Shown here piece after piece: positions 49,581 to 61,092 of a stretch of DNA of 64,000 bases. The notes below the pieces were generated by a model, which saw only the letters and a list, made by a program, of their open reading frames with translations, had not been told where the DNA came from and searched no databases. How positions within the stretch are numbered: the first letter of the stretch is position 1; each line of letters starts with the position of its first letter. Origin of the DNA: Arachis hypogaea. Lineage: Eukaryota; Streptophyta; Magnoliopsida; Fabales; Fabaceae. A program made the position numbers and the translations under genes. The DNA lies in the NCBI RefSeq assembly GCF_003086295.3, contig NC_092038.1, positions 128,677,518-128,741,517 of the forward strand. Reading direction: 5' to 3'.

Positions 49581-52500
49581 TTATTATTAAAAAAGAAAAG
49601 AAAAAATAAGACGAGGGATGGAGAAAAGAAAACCCTCGAGTTTTACGCGGGTGATTCGTGGGTGTGTGTCAGGCTTTCATCGTACATTGGTCATCTCAAT
49701 ATCTACATTATCTAAATCAATCCACTTGGCTCTCCTATTCTATGCTACATTTCTACATAGGTAACTCAGCTCAAAGCCTCAAACCCATTTCTTGCTTCCA
49801 ACACTTTCACTATACTATTAAATATTAATTTACACGCTATTTTATTTTTTATATAGTATACACTCAATCTTATGGACTACTAATACCACTAATGAGCGAC
49901 ACAATCAAAACCAAAAATTGGTATGATTTGAGGCTGTTACGAAACGTGGCAAGCTGCTTGTGGTGGTAGGTGTGGGCCCGTCTATAGAGTTGCCAAAAGG
50001 AACAAGACCGGTCTTTGTTCCTCATCAGAGGTTGTCGGTTATCATCACCGACGGTGGGTCTTTTGATCGTACGCCCAGGAACGGCCAAAACTGAAATTAA
50101 AAGCATCCCACTCCCCAGACCCACCTCTTCTCTCTCTCTCTCTCTCTCATGGAATCCTATTATTATTCACCCTAGTTTTTTTTTAGTGAAAAGGAATAGA
50201 AGAGCAAATAAAAGATTTGAATATGAATTTAAAATCGGTGAATTCCATATAAACGGGTTTACAAGACATAGATATGGATGATGGATCATGTTTTTTTCGC
50301 AAATTGCAAAAGGTAACTATTTTATATTATCTTATACGAGAGATATTTCGCAAGTTAGGAACTGTTACACATGTTTTCTGAGTTTTTTTTTTTTTAAATC
50401 TGTCTCCACAAGGAAATTGGTTAACAATTTTTTTTTTTGTATTTAAGTCAATATTAATCAATTCTTTTTTTACACTAAAAAAAGTATTGATTCTCTTACC
50501 CTCCTCTTGTTACAAATTGCTTATTTAAAAATACGTGTGACCAATATTTTTTTCTTATATTTACCTCATCTGTGTTCGGCTCTTCATTTTTTTTTGGTTA
50601 GAAGTGTTTGACATTTTTCAAATTGAAAATGAAACAGTTCTTCAGTTAGCCCTTGTGGGAAGCACTTAAATGTTTTGTTATTTTTTACAAAAACATTTGG
50701 GTCAACAATCTGGTCAGCTTGGGTCCAGTTATAATAAAATGTTTTTTTATCTCCTAAATTTTGAATTTTAATTTAAAAAATAAAATATTATTTTTTATCA
50801 TTTATGAAAAAAATATATTTAAGAATGAAAGATAACATTTTATCCTCTCAAATAAAAATTTAAAATTTAAATAATTCAAATTCTTTTTTCTTGATCAATT
50901 ATGAGGGTGAACTTGAACTTTATACGGTATTGGACGTTTTGTTCATAAGAGCTGAAGAGAGTGTTGACCCAAAAACTAAGGCCTGAAAATGTAAACTAGG
51001 CCCATAAGCAAAAGCTAGCCTACGAGAGAAATAGGAGACTGCATAGGCTTGTCCTAATGACAAATATGTCTCCTAAAATGCATAGTGAAAAAGAGAGCAT
51101 TCAACGAATGTGTAATGTATTGAGAGAAAAAAAAAAAAAAAAGACTGCATCCAACTATCTAAGACTCAAAAATAAAAAAACAAGATATAAGCTTTTTCTA
51201 AAATTTGATAAATTTTTTATTTTTTTAAAAGTAATAAAAATTTTTTAAAAGTTGTAGTATTTATGTTTAATAAATTAAATTAAAAATAATTTTTAATAAA
51301 TACAAATAATAATAAATATATTTGGTAAAATAATTTTTAAAGTTTAAAAATACTATAAAAAATATTAATGTAAGAATTAAATTTAAATATTAATTAATAA
51401 ATAAAATTATATTAAATTTTTTAATTTTAATAAATAAAAGTCACTTTTTAAAAATTGAACTTTAGGTGCTTTCAAAAATACCTCTAATTTTTAAAATCCA
51501 GACATAAATAGATGAACTTTAATTTACTAAATACAAAATAAAATACTTTCAAACATATAAATATTTTTTTAAAAAGTTTTACCAAACTAAACTTAAAATC
51601 GAGGAAACTGTCAACTTCGTTAGAGTAAGACAAACAATAATTTGAGTGTGGTAACCGATTGTCTTTTTTGTTTGAAGACACTTCAGTAACGATGTATTAT
51701 TGATGATGTTCTTGGTATGAAGTCTTGAAGCTATAATTGCAAAGAATTGGAACTGTACAATAGTTAAGTTCAAATTTCAAAGAGGCTAATGATATCGAAG
51801 TAGAAAAATAATCGTGTTATGGAGACAATAAAATATCAAACCAATCCAAATTTATTTTTTTTAACATTCATTCAAATAAGTTTAGACTGATTTTTTATTG
51901 TTTGTCAAACATTATTAAAAAATAATAGTGGACCATAAAACCGTAGAAAACTTTGGTTTGATATATATGAATGACATACAAACTTCTTGACCAGGTCATA
52001 ATCTAATTGCCTTTTTTAGGAACTATATTTTGTAGTAGTATAGAGAAAAAAAATTACACATCAATTTTTTTATAATAGAAGAAGAACATGTACAATAAAA
52101 GTATACACAAGGTAATCCATATAATCCCTTATAAGAAAATAAAAGATCTCCAAATGGTTTATGCATCTAGTCACTCAATAATTTGTCATCTACTTCGGGG
52201 TAGTTACGTTGATCTCAAACAAGCAACAAGCCGCTTATTCAATCTCCACATGGCTTACACAATCTGATGGGACCATTGCTTTATTTGACTTACTAGTTGA
52301 TTTGTTCAGTTACTTATTCTTCTTCCTTCTAGAGTGTGGATCATCTAATTCTACATTTAATACAGATAGCTTTATTTATTTTGATACTACACTCTAAGAC
52401 TCCTTTAGAAATTTGGAATTGACCAGTCTCCCTACCTTAGTCAGATGACCCCCACCAATGATGCTACATACTGCACTACTACGTAGTCATAGAATTAGAT

Positions 52501-53084
52501 TCTTTGATTTCCTACACGTACTCTCTCCAAATGTGAATATGTCCATGTAGTTGCCATTCTTGACAATGCATTTTTTTCTCCCTTTATTCCAAAGCTAGAT
52601 ATTTCTGTGACTTTTCTAATATATTAGCAACTATAGTTTGATTAGTTTCCAATAACAGACGCTGCATTAAGCTTCACTGGTTTATCTCTTTATGAAGGAT
52701 ACCATTATCATAATATAATTGTTTCATATACGTGGTAATTCAGCCTGAAGCAATAAGATCTGCTGTTATATAACATAATGCTATCTCTAATACCATATCT
52801 GATTCTTGGAGGCACAAAAATGCTGCAACTATAAATATAATTGTCGTGTGTTCTATTTCTATATATATTATCTCGAACACTGTATAAATAACTAAGTTAT
52901 GCTTACCAATTTAGAATTTTAGAATATACTTTTTCAAGGATAATATATGCATGGTAGGACAACATTTTGCCTCGTGACTTTTCTAATATATTTTTATTAA
53001 TATTTTTAATTAAGAACAAATTTAAAATAAAAATATAATTTAATGTGAAATTTTAATCATTATAAAAAAGATTTTGTTAAGTTG
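49581..53084. other. Intergenic DNA with a promoter-like GC-rich patch
   Basis: 49900-50150 is GC-richer, contains GTGGGCCC-type motifs and a (CT)n run (50131-50149), then ATG followed by a stop after eight codons. It looks like a promoter and leader without a gene. 50300-53080 is AT-rich with no recognised feature. Confidence 0.4.
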
Positions 53085-53225
53085 ACAATGACTTTTGTGA
53101 ACAATATGAATAATAGGCTGTAAAATTGGCCAAATAAAGTAAAAACACACTACACTTTCAAATTTTCCTCCTAAATCTGAATATTAGGATAATCACTCAC
53201 ACACCTAATGAAATGAACATCCGAT
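53085..53225. repeat. Dispersed repeat, copy 2
   Basis: Inverted match of 25890-26048; ends against a probable LTR start at 53229. Confidence 0.55.
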
Positions 53226-53228
53226 ATA

Positions 53229-54230
53229 TGTTAGGTTTTTTCTCTCATTTGTGAGGCCCAAACCCAACTTTTTTTGGGGAGTGTATTCTTGCACCCTAAT
53301 GTAACAACTTTAATAAGATTTTTGGGGTCATTGAGATGTAAAGAGATTAGCTACCAAGTGAGAGAGAAGAAGGAAAATAGAATTTTCATTTTTATGCAAA
53401 GCAGTAAATTTCAAATGCCAGTTTCTCATTCATTCACCGTTGGATTAGCTTAAAATTTAAACTGCGTGTTTCTCTCATCTTGTTCTTTATTTTGGATGGT
53501 GGAAATGTTGATTAGAAGTCCACAGTGAGATAAATTGTCTTCCTAAGAGAGAAAATATGTTTTTCATTTTTACACAGAGCAACAATATGAACGGCAGTTT
53601 CTCATTATTTCACTGTTGGATCAATGTGAAATTTAGACTGTACATTTTTCACATATTCTTCTTTATTTGAATGGTAAAGATTTTAGTTGAAGATCTGCAG
53701 AGAGAGAAATAGGCTTCGAACTGCAGCTCTATTTTTGGGTATTTTTCATCTTCTTGCTTCTCATTTATAAGCTTTGGTGCTTTGATCTTTTGGCTTGTTA
53801 TATGTACATTTTTGTGATTTGTTTGAGACTCTCTTATATCTCATTTGATTATAGTGGAGCTATTTCATTGGTTTGGACGATCCGTGATTTTTACCTCTCA
53901 CATTGAGGGATTTTCCACGTTAAAATCTCGGTGTGTTCTTGTTATCACTTTACTTGCTAGATTTGCTTGTTATAGTTGCTGTCATATTGTGTTGAGTGCT
54001 TCCATATTATTCTTGTGTTGGATATTTGTGTTGTTTACGTTGCTAGATTCTTTTATACTGGTATCAGAGCCGATGGTTAATCGGTCTGGTGATTTTAAGG
54101 AGTATTTAAGGTGAAGCATCGAAAGTCTTTCTGGCAAATGTGGTCCGGGCGGCGTTTATAAGATGAGAGACCCATTAACTTACTACCTTAAGATTTTGAG
54201 TTGGATGTAGTATTTTCTCATCTTATGTTC
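53229..54230 (+). mobile_element. LTR and primer-binding site fragment of a retrotransposon
   Basis: TGGTATCAGAGC at 54059-54070 is a tRNA-Met primer-binding site. The preceding ~830 bp starts TGTTAGG and looks like an LTR, although its end (TTTTATAC) lacks the usual CA. Within it two ~180-bp stretches (about 53385-53540 and 53560-53710) are similar, both with CAGTTTCTCATT and CACTGTTGGAT-like blocks. No downstream polyprotein or second LTR was seen, so this is a truncated copy. Confidence 0.5.
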
Positions 54231-54231
54231 T

Positions 54232-54596
54232 CTCGCTTGATTACTCTCCGAAGTCTCTCCGATAGTCGAGAGCTCTCTACGGTTGGCCCAACAATATATT
54301 CATTGTTCACATTATTTAATATTTTCGATTGTTTACCCGATAAGACATGTAAAAAAAGCAAGGCCGGGGTCGAGAGCCCATTTCATATTCTCCGGTTGCA
54401 TTCCAGATCGAGTGAGCCAATTGATTGATCTTTCACCGGGGAGAAAGCGCTCTCCTCATATTAGCTTACATAGCTTATAGGCTTCTTTCCTTGCTGCACT
54501 CATAAACTCCGGTGGTAAGGTCTTGGAAGCCTTTGATTACAGGTCTAGTTGAACTAGCCTTTTCACCAGCCATTACGATATTAGGTGTACCGTGAG
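54232..54596. other. GC-rich, organelle-like island
   Basis: About 365 bp whose base composition and texture (CTCCGAAGTCTCTCCGATAG, CACCGGGGAGAAAGCGCTC) differ sharply from the AT-rich surroundings and recall plant mitochondrial DNA. No specific gene was identified in either strand. It may be nuclear mitochondrial DNA inserted within the retrotransposon fragment. Confidence 0.35.
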
Positions 54597-54932
54597 TGGA
54601 AGGATGTATTTATTTTTATAAAAATAAAGTTAAACTATTATCAAATTAAGGTAGTTGCATGATAAATTTAACCATTAACCATTGTTGATATTTAACACAC
54701 TTCTAATATAAATTAAAGGAGTCAAGGAGAGCGCTCGTCTTTTTCTAACGCTGTTTTTTATTTGAGGGGCTGCCTAGTTCGTAATGTAATAAAGCGTGGC
54801 CAGTAGAAATTTTAATATTGTTTTAAGAAAACCGACTGTTACGGGTCTAGTGTAAATGTCCACTAACCAAGTTCTCTCTATATTAAATTATTAATCCCGC
54901 TGTATTAATGATTAAGGTATATATATTATTAA

Positions 54933-55188
54933 TGGGAAAGTACGAGGAGCCAATGAAATATTTATACAATGTGTACAATGAAGATTTATGGAGTATTAGA
55001 TATATAATCATTAATGTTACATTTTCTTATCAGTTAAAACTTTTAGGATTGAGTGATATCATGACATGGTATTAAAGCACTAGATTTGAAAGATCAAGAG
55101 TTCGATCTTTGGTGAACTGTTCATTTTATAATTCAATAGCCCATTGTACACATTGTACAAATAGTCCATTGTCTCCCTAGCGGGATCC
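54933..55188. mobile_element. MITE with 8-bp TSD
   Basis: A 256-bp element with perfect duplications ATTATTAA (54925-54932 and 55189-55196). Imperfect inverted ends (GGGAAAGTACGAGGAGCC; GGATCCCGCTAGGGAGAC) lead into a shared ATTTNTACAATGTGTACAATG. The centre holds ATGGTATTAAAGCAC, similar to a retroelement primer-binding site. Lies 340 bp beyond the O-methyltransferase stop. Confidence 0.75.
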
Positions 55189-55196
55189 ATTATTAA

Positions 55197-55538
55197 ATCC
55201 TACTGCGAAGCCATTTTGCAACAGCTTCATGCTTGAATTCCCACACAATTTGGGAGGCACAAGAAATATAATTAACTTGCAATATCATTAAGAAGTTAAA
55301 AATTAAATAGCACTTCATGATGCGTTGAATCACAACTAATCCTTTGTTGAAACATAAGTAGCTTAAGATATAGAGTTGATTACTCATATCAAAATAAGGC
55401 CAATTTTATGGTATTTTTATTTGGTGTCTAATTTTTGTCTAATTTATTTTTTATAATAATTAATTTAAAATTAATTATTTAATTTTTTAATAATTAGACA
55501 ATAATTTTTAGATACTTAACAAACACCTTAAAATAAAA
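55197..55538. other. 3' flank of the O-methyltransferase gene
   Basis: Probably 3' UTR and spacer; no other gene recognised. Confidence 0.4.
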
Positions 55539-56731
55539 TCAAGGGTAAACTTCAATAAGAGATTTGAAGCCACAAATTGGGGTAATGGTGTATCTACTGT
55601 AGCCTGCTTCATGGATGAGCTTGTCCCATTCCTTCTTCTCTCTTTCCTTTCCATTGAACATTGCCAACATCACCAAATCATAATCCAGTTTCAGCTCAAT
55701 CAATTCCTTATCATCGCTGGTTTCATCGATGGATATGTCTATGATTATCACCTTCCCTTCTTTCCCTCTTTCCGAAATAGCTTCCTTGCTGTTCTTCAAT
55801 ATCTTCAAGGCCTGCTCATCATTCCAGTCATGTAAAATCCACTGAAAACCAAACCAAATCAAAAACCATTAGATCAGACTACATCATCAATTAATTAGCT
55901 AGTTACCAATTAATGGCGACAGAATCATGAAGATACCTTGAGTAAGACTGCATCAGCAGAAGGGATCGATTTGAACATGTCACCGGCAACAAAGTTCAAA
56001 TTCCCATCTCCTTTGAGGTTACCAACAACCTCCGGCTGGTCGAAAACGGTGCACTTCAACTGCGGAAACTCTTGATGAATAAGCTTGGAGACACCACCAG
56101 TACCACCACCAACATCAACAATGGAGCCGAGATTCTCAAACACGTGCCTGCACTCCTTGAGCGCAATCTTGAACATGTATGAATCAGCAGCCATGGCGTC
56201 CTGGAACATGGCGATGCAGTCAGGGTTGTTGTTGAGAAAATCCCAGAAGCTCTGTCCTCCAGAAGAGGTCTCATGCATGGTTTGTTCCTTGTCCTCAGTG
56301 AACCACTTCTCGGAAGAGTGCCACATGTTAAGGGAGCTCCAATGGAGTGATCCCTTCACGACGGGCGAAAGATTCGTTGGTTTGCTCTTGATGAGAAGCT
56401 TGGAGGGAGGGGTGAGAGCGTAAGCGTCTTCTTCTTCTTGTCCTTCTAGAAGCTTGGTCTTGGCGAAGAAACCATTGTGTGTTAGGAGGCGGAGGAAACG
56501 GTGGAGGGCGCCGACTTTGGAAGGGTGGAGGTTGAGCTTAGAGGCTAAGTGAGAGAGAGTGAGGGGTTTACCGTGGTTGTGGATGACGTCAGCAACGCCT
56601 AACTCCATAACAGCCTTGAGAGCCATGGAGCTAACCCAGTTGTAGACATGCTTGTACAAGTGGATCTGTGCGTGGTACAATTCACTCTCTTCACTGCTGC
56701 TAGTGCCGTTGGAGTTAGCACTCAAATCCAT
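55539..56731 (-). CDS. Plant O-methyltransferase, isoflavonoid/flavonoid (COMT-like) type
   Basis: A SAM-dependent small-molecule O-methyltransferase of 365 residues, usual for the family. Two exons: 56731-55937 and 55841-55539, with the intron at the position typical of these genes (after LLK, before WILHDW). Residues about 20-115 form the dimerisation domain (ELYHAQIHLYKHVYNWVSSM...). The SAM loop VDVGGGTGG is at 205-213, a DQPEVV at 231-236 and GDMF at 250-253. The catalytic His is H269, in the LHDW motif. The sequence resembles legume isoflavone 7-O- and hydroxyisoflavanone 4'-O-methyltransferases; the exact substrate cannot be told from sequence. Cytosolic, no signal peptide. The start is the only ATG near the TATA box. 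Confidence 0.93.
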
Positions 56732-56783
56732 AATTGTTTGTTAGCTATGTATGTATGGAGTATGGAGTGTGAAGAATAAAGTG

Positions 56784-56790
56784 TTATATA
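56784..56790 (-). promoter_or_regulatory. Probable TATA box of the O-methyltransferase gene
   Basis: TATATAA on the minus strand, about 53 bases upstream of the ATG, implying a short leader. Confidence 0.65.
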
Positions 56791-56994
56791 AGAAAGCTTT
56801 TTATTTAAGAAAGACGGTTGTTGTTTTTGTCGTCGTCTCAAGTGTGAGGCAGTGCAGGGTAAAGTGGGTGGGTGGAGTTGAGCGAGGACAGGGGTAGGTG
56901 AGGCTGTTTTACTTGTTTATGTTCAGGCAGGTTAACCGAATTTTATTTCTTGTCATTTTCTGTTTAATTTGACGAGTATTACAAACAAAGCTAA

Positions 56995-57000
<6 letters not shown>

Positions 57001-57050
<50 letters not shown>
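57001..57050. repeat. (AT)25 microsatellite
   Basis: Uninterrupted AT run about 270 bp upstream of the O-methyltransferase start. Confidence 0.95.
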
Positions 57051-57055
<5 letters not shown>

Positions 57056-57389
57056 ATACTTAACGAACAATTTTTTTTGAACAATTTCTCTATTTTTATT
57101 GCCATCTTCAAAACCTTACTTTTGATTCATAGTTAATAATTAAGTTTTGAAAAAATATAGATAACCAATAATATTTTTGAACCATGTGAATTAATAAAGT
57201 TAAAAGAGTAAATTAATTTTAAATTTAATTAGTAACATTAAATTAGAGTGTAGTCAGGGACGAACATACATGTGGCGAGTGGAGGCCTCGACTCCTCAAG
57301 TTTTTTTGAAAAAAATTAATAGTAGTCAGTTATTAAGTATGATTTAATTTTTTAAAAAAATTATTTAATATTTAGTCTAGTATAAATAA

Positions 57390-57708
57390 AGGTAAAGTAT
57401 ACTTTTTGTTCCTATAGTTTGATAAAAATTTTAAAAAATTTGCATAAAAAATATCTCTTTGACGGCTAATTTTTCAAAAAATTTAAGGCCGATTCAACAA
57501 CAATTTCATAAGAACAACTTCTCAACACAATCAATCATAATTTTCATGTATTATTGTTAGATTGGTTTTAAATTTTTTAAAAATTTAGCCGTCGAAGATA
57601 TATTTGATGCAAATTGAAAACTTTTGGGACAAAATTGAAACAAAATAAAATTTAGGGATATTTTTAAAACTTTTGTCAAACTTTACGAACAAAAAGTATA
57701 CTTTGTCC
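57390..57708. mobile_element. Mutator-type foldback MITE, GGGTAAA family, copy B
   Basis: A 319-bp element with perfect 9-bp duplications TATAAATAA (57381-57389 and 57709-57717) and ends AGGTAAAGTATAC / GTATACTTTGTCC. Same family as 5602-5967. Confidence 0.87.
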
Positions 57709-57717
57709 TATAAATAA

Positions 57718-59870
57718 TAGTATAATCCAACCTAAATATTAATGATTTGATTGATTTCTAATATCTAAAAAATAAGTAACAATATAAAAAAATATGAAAA
57801 AGATATTATTACTAATATTTTTTAATTAAATAAAATTTTTCAAATTCCATAAAGTAAATTCTTTTTTTTTGTGCTTGTCTTTTTTGATTCATTTGGTATT
57901 AATTCTCTCTGTTTTAACTATTACAAATGAAATATCTTTTTTAGCTATGAATATTGTGAAGAATGAATCAGAAACAAAATGAAAGATAAATTTCTTGTTA
58001 ATTATCTTTTACTTATATATTGAAAAAAATTGTTGAAAAATTTGACACAGATTCTATTTTCGATGAATTTTATAATACCAAGAATCGACTATTTTATTAG
58101 TAAAAAGTACACACATATTTTTTGCACTTTAAAATATATTCTCTATTGGTATATTTTTATAATACATCTTGCATTATATAATTTTTTGCATAATTTTTTA
58201 ATATTATATATATCATTGGCCTCTTATAATAATATTTCTGGATCCGTCCATGAATGTAGTGTATATATTTGATTGATGGTTGTTCATATTATTTAAGATA
58301 GTCATTATTTACCTAACACTCCCCATAAATATATTCGTTGATTTTTTTTCTTGCATGAATATATTTTACAATTAAAAAAATATATTAATATAAAATAATA
58401 AAAGGTTCATTTTCAAAAGTATTTTATTTATTTTTAATATAATTAAATATAATTTTTTTTACATATAATTTTAAACAATTATTCAACTATCTCTTATTCG
58501 ATTATATAAGTAAAAGAGGTAAAACAGATAAAGAAGAGGTCATAATGAGAAGAGATACACAATTATAAAGAGCTACTAATTAATAGAAAACAATAACAAA
58601 GAAAAAGAGTAAGTATTGTGTGCAATGTGAGTTTTTTTTTTGTTATTTTTTTAATTTTTCTTTGTGCTCTTTATATATTTTTTATTGTGACTGGTGATTA
58701 AAAATTTTTCTTCTTCTTGTACTTAATGTACTTTCTATTCTTTCTTTTGAACCTTTGAACCGATTATTTTTGAATTAATAGCTAAATTTATTCCTCAAAA
58801 ATCACTTATTTTTTAAATTAGTTCTCAAATAATTTTTTTGTCATATTAGTCCTTGAAAAAAAAAACGTAAGTTAAATTGATCTTTTCGTTAGTTAAATGA
58901 TGACGTGGTAGATTAATGTCACGTGTTATAAGATAATTAATTGACGTGTTAGGTCAGCGACACCTGCCACGTCACGTGTTACTTGACATGTAAACAAATT
59001 ATTCTTAATCAAAATAGTTTCTAAAAGTCTAGACGTAATTTATTTTCATTCTTGAAATTTTAAAAATTAATTAAATTAGTCCTTATATAAATTTTTTTAT
59101 TTTTTTATGATATTCTTTAAAATATTTTTAATAGTATTAATTTTAATATTATTTTTTAAATTTTAATAAATAAAATTCTCTTTAAATAAAATAATAAAAA
59201 TAATTAAATTATTATAATGTTATTTTATTTTTTGTATTTTAAAATTTTTTATTTTAAAATTATAATTTTTATAGTAAAATAATTTTATTTAAACTAATTT
59301 ATCAAATTATTTTAATTATATATTTGACTAAATATAAAACTTATTTAAACTTGAAAGACTCTTCCATTGGAGTTACTTTAATGAGAAGAGAAAATGGGTG
59401 ACAATGTGACATGAGGTGCACGCAGCAGTCAAGTCAATAGCAGGCCTCAATCGCTCAATGACTTAATTAGTGAATTGTGGCATTATTATTCAACAAAATC
59501 CACTAAGTCAAAGGAATGGAATAAACAATAATAACAACATACATTTATTTCATTTGAATAGAATGAATGAATGAATTGAATGGATATACTTTTTTTTTAA
59601 GTTGAATTTAATTAAATGAAAAAGTCTAGATAATTAATTCTCATTTCAGTCAATTTTTTAATAAATTAGTCGATTTTATAACAAAAAATTTTAAAATTTA
59701 ATAAAAAAATAAACATTAATAATTGAAAAAAATTTAAAATTTAACAAAAAAATTAAAATATAACAAAAAAATTTACAAATTATTAAAAAATATCCAAAAC
59801 TTTAAAAATATTTTAAATTATTAAAAAAATCTAAATTTGCAATAAGTTATGACTGGAGGCAAGAACATTG
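57718..59870. other. AT-rich spacer
   Basis: No gene recognised. 58780-59100 has phrases common in plant dispersed repeats (GATGACGTGG, CACGTGTTA), but I cannot define ends. Confidence 0.4.
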
Positions 59871-59990
59871 TATTCATTGACGAGAGATAATTTTTGCGGA
59901 AATTAATTTAGTTATGCAGCCAAAGTTGGTGCTGGACCGCGTTATGAAGAGGAGGAGAGCTTTACATGCGTATAGTGTCAGTTCACATAT

Positions 59991-60035
59991 AAATCGGACT
60001 GAGGGACTGCCATAAGCAAATCGGACTGAGGGACT
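59991..60035. repeat. 27-bp-spaced direct repeat of AAATCGGACTGAGGGACT
   Basis: The 18-mer occurs at 59991-60008 and 60018-60035. Related CCGATTT/TCTGATTTCC blocks follow at 60240-60340. The surrounding 59860-60420 is GC-richer than its flanks, with no recognised gene. Probably an unidentified repeat. Confidence 0.6.
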
Positions 60036-61092
60036 TGTGGTAACCATGCGGACCGTTCGATTTGTGCAAGAGTTCTCCACAACTCGTTAAGTGAAAATAA
60101 ATTTTTTTTTATTCTTCCACAATTCGAACCCAGCGAGTTGCTCACCCCAACTCCAAGTTTTCGTTAACAAAGAAAAACGGACCATGCAATTACTATCAAG
60201 GAATATAAAAATAAACTTTCTGCATGTGCAAGTCGCAGGGTCTGATTTCCTTCATGTTAATTTCGTCTCTCCTCTCCATGCAAAACGAATCCTCCGATTT
60301 GCTCAAGAAAAGCTAAAAAAGGAAATCGTTGGGTCCGATTTCTTATCAACAACTCCGACTAAAAAAGCTGTCCCACATATTGGTCTAACTCCTCCTCATC
60401 CCATAACCTAAGACAACACACCCACCACTTCCAAACATTCAATAACGAAAAAAATTATAATTATTAAAAAAAACATTCAAAATTTCTGTTTGTTATAGAA
60501 TTAAACTACTTTTATAAAAAATTATACGAGACAATAATTTTTGTCAACTAAAAATAATAGAGTTTTTAGGTTAAAAAATATTAAATAATAAATTTTTTAG
60601 CTATTATTTTTATGTGAAATAATTTAATTTTTTACTAATAATTAAGTTTAATTATCATTATCTAAAACTTAAAAAAATTTAATGTGTATACTTTTATATT
60701 TGATTAAGTATTAAGTCTGTTGTACAAATAAAATAATTAATTTTTATGCTTATTATTTAAAAATAATAAAATATACTTTTTATCCCTAAAATTTGACAAA
60801 AGTTTTAAAAATATCTCTAAATTTTATCTTGTTTCAATTTTGTCCTAAAAATTTTCGATTTGCATTAAATATATCTTTGACAGTTAAATTTTCAAAAAAT
60901 TTAAGACCAATTCAATAATAATGGATGACGATTATGTTTGATTTGCTTGTTTTGAAGGTTATTTTTATGAAATTGTAGTTAAATTAGTCTTAAATTTTTT
61001 GAAAAATTAGTCATTAGGGGTATCTTTGATGCAAATAAAAAATTTGAGGGACAAAATTGAAACAAAATAAAACTTAGAGATATTTTTAAAAT

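Noticed and set aside
55084..55125. tRNA-like T-arm sequence (GAGTTCGATC)
   Set aside because: No acceptor stem or anticodon arm fits; it is part of a MITE present in another copy.
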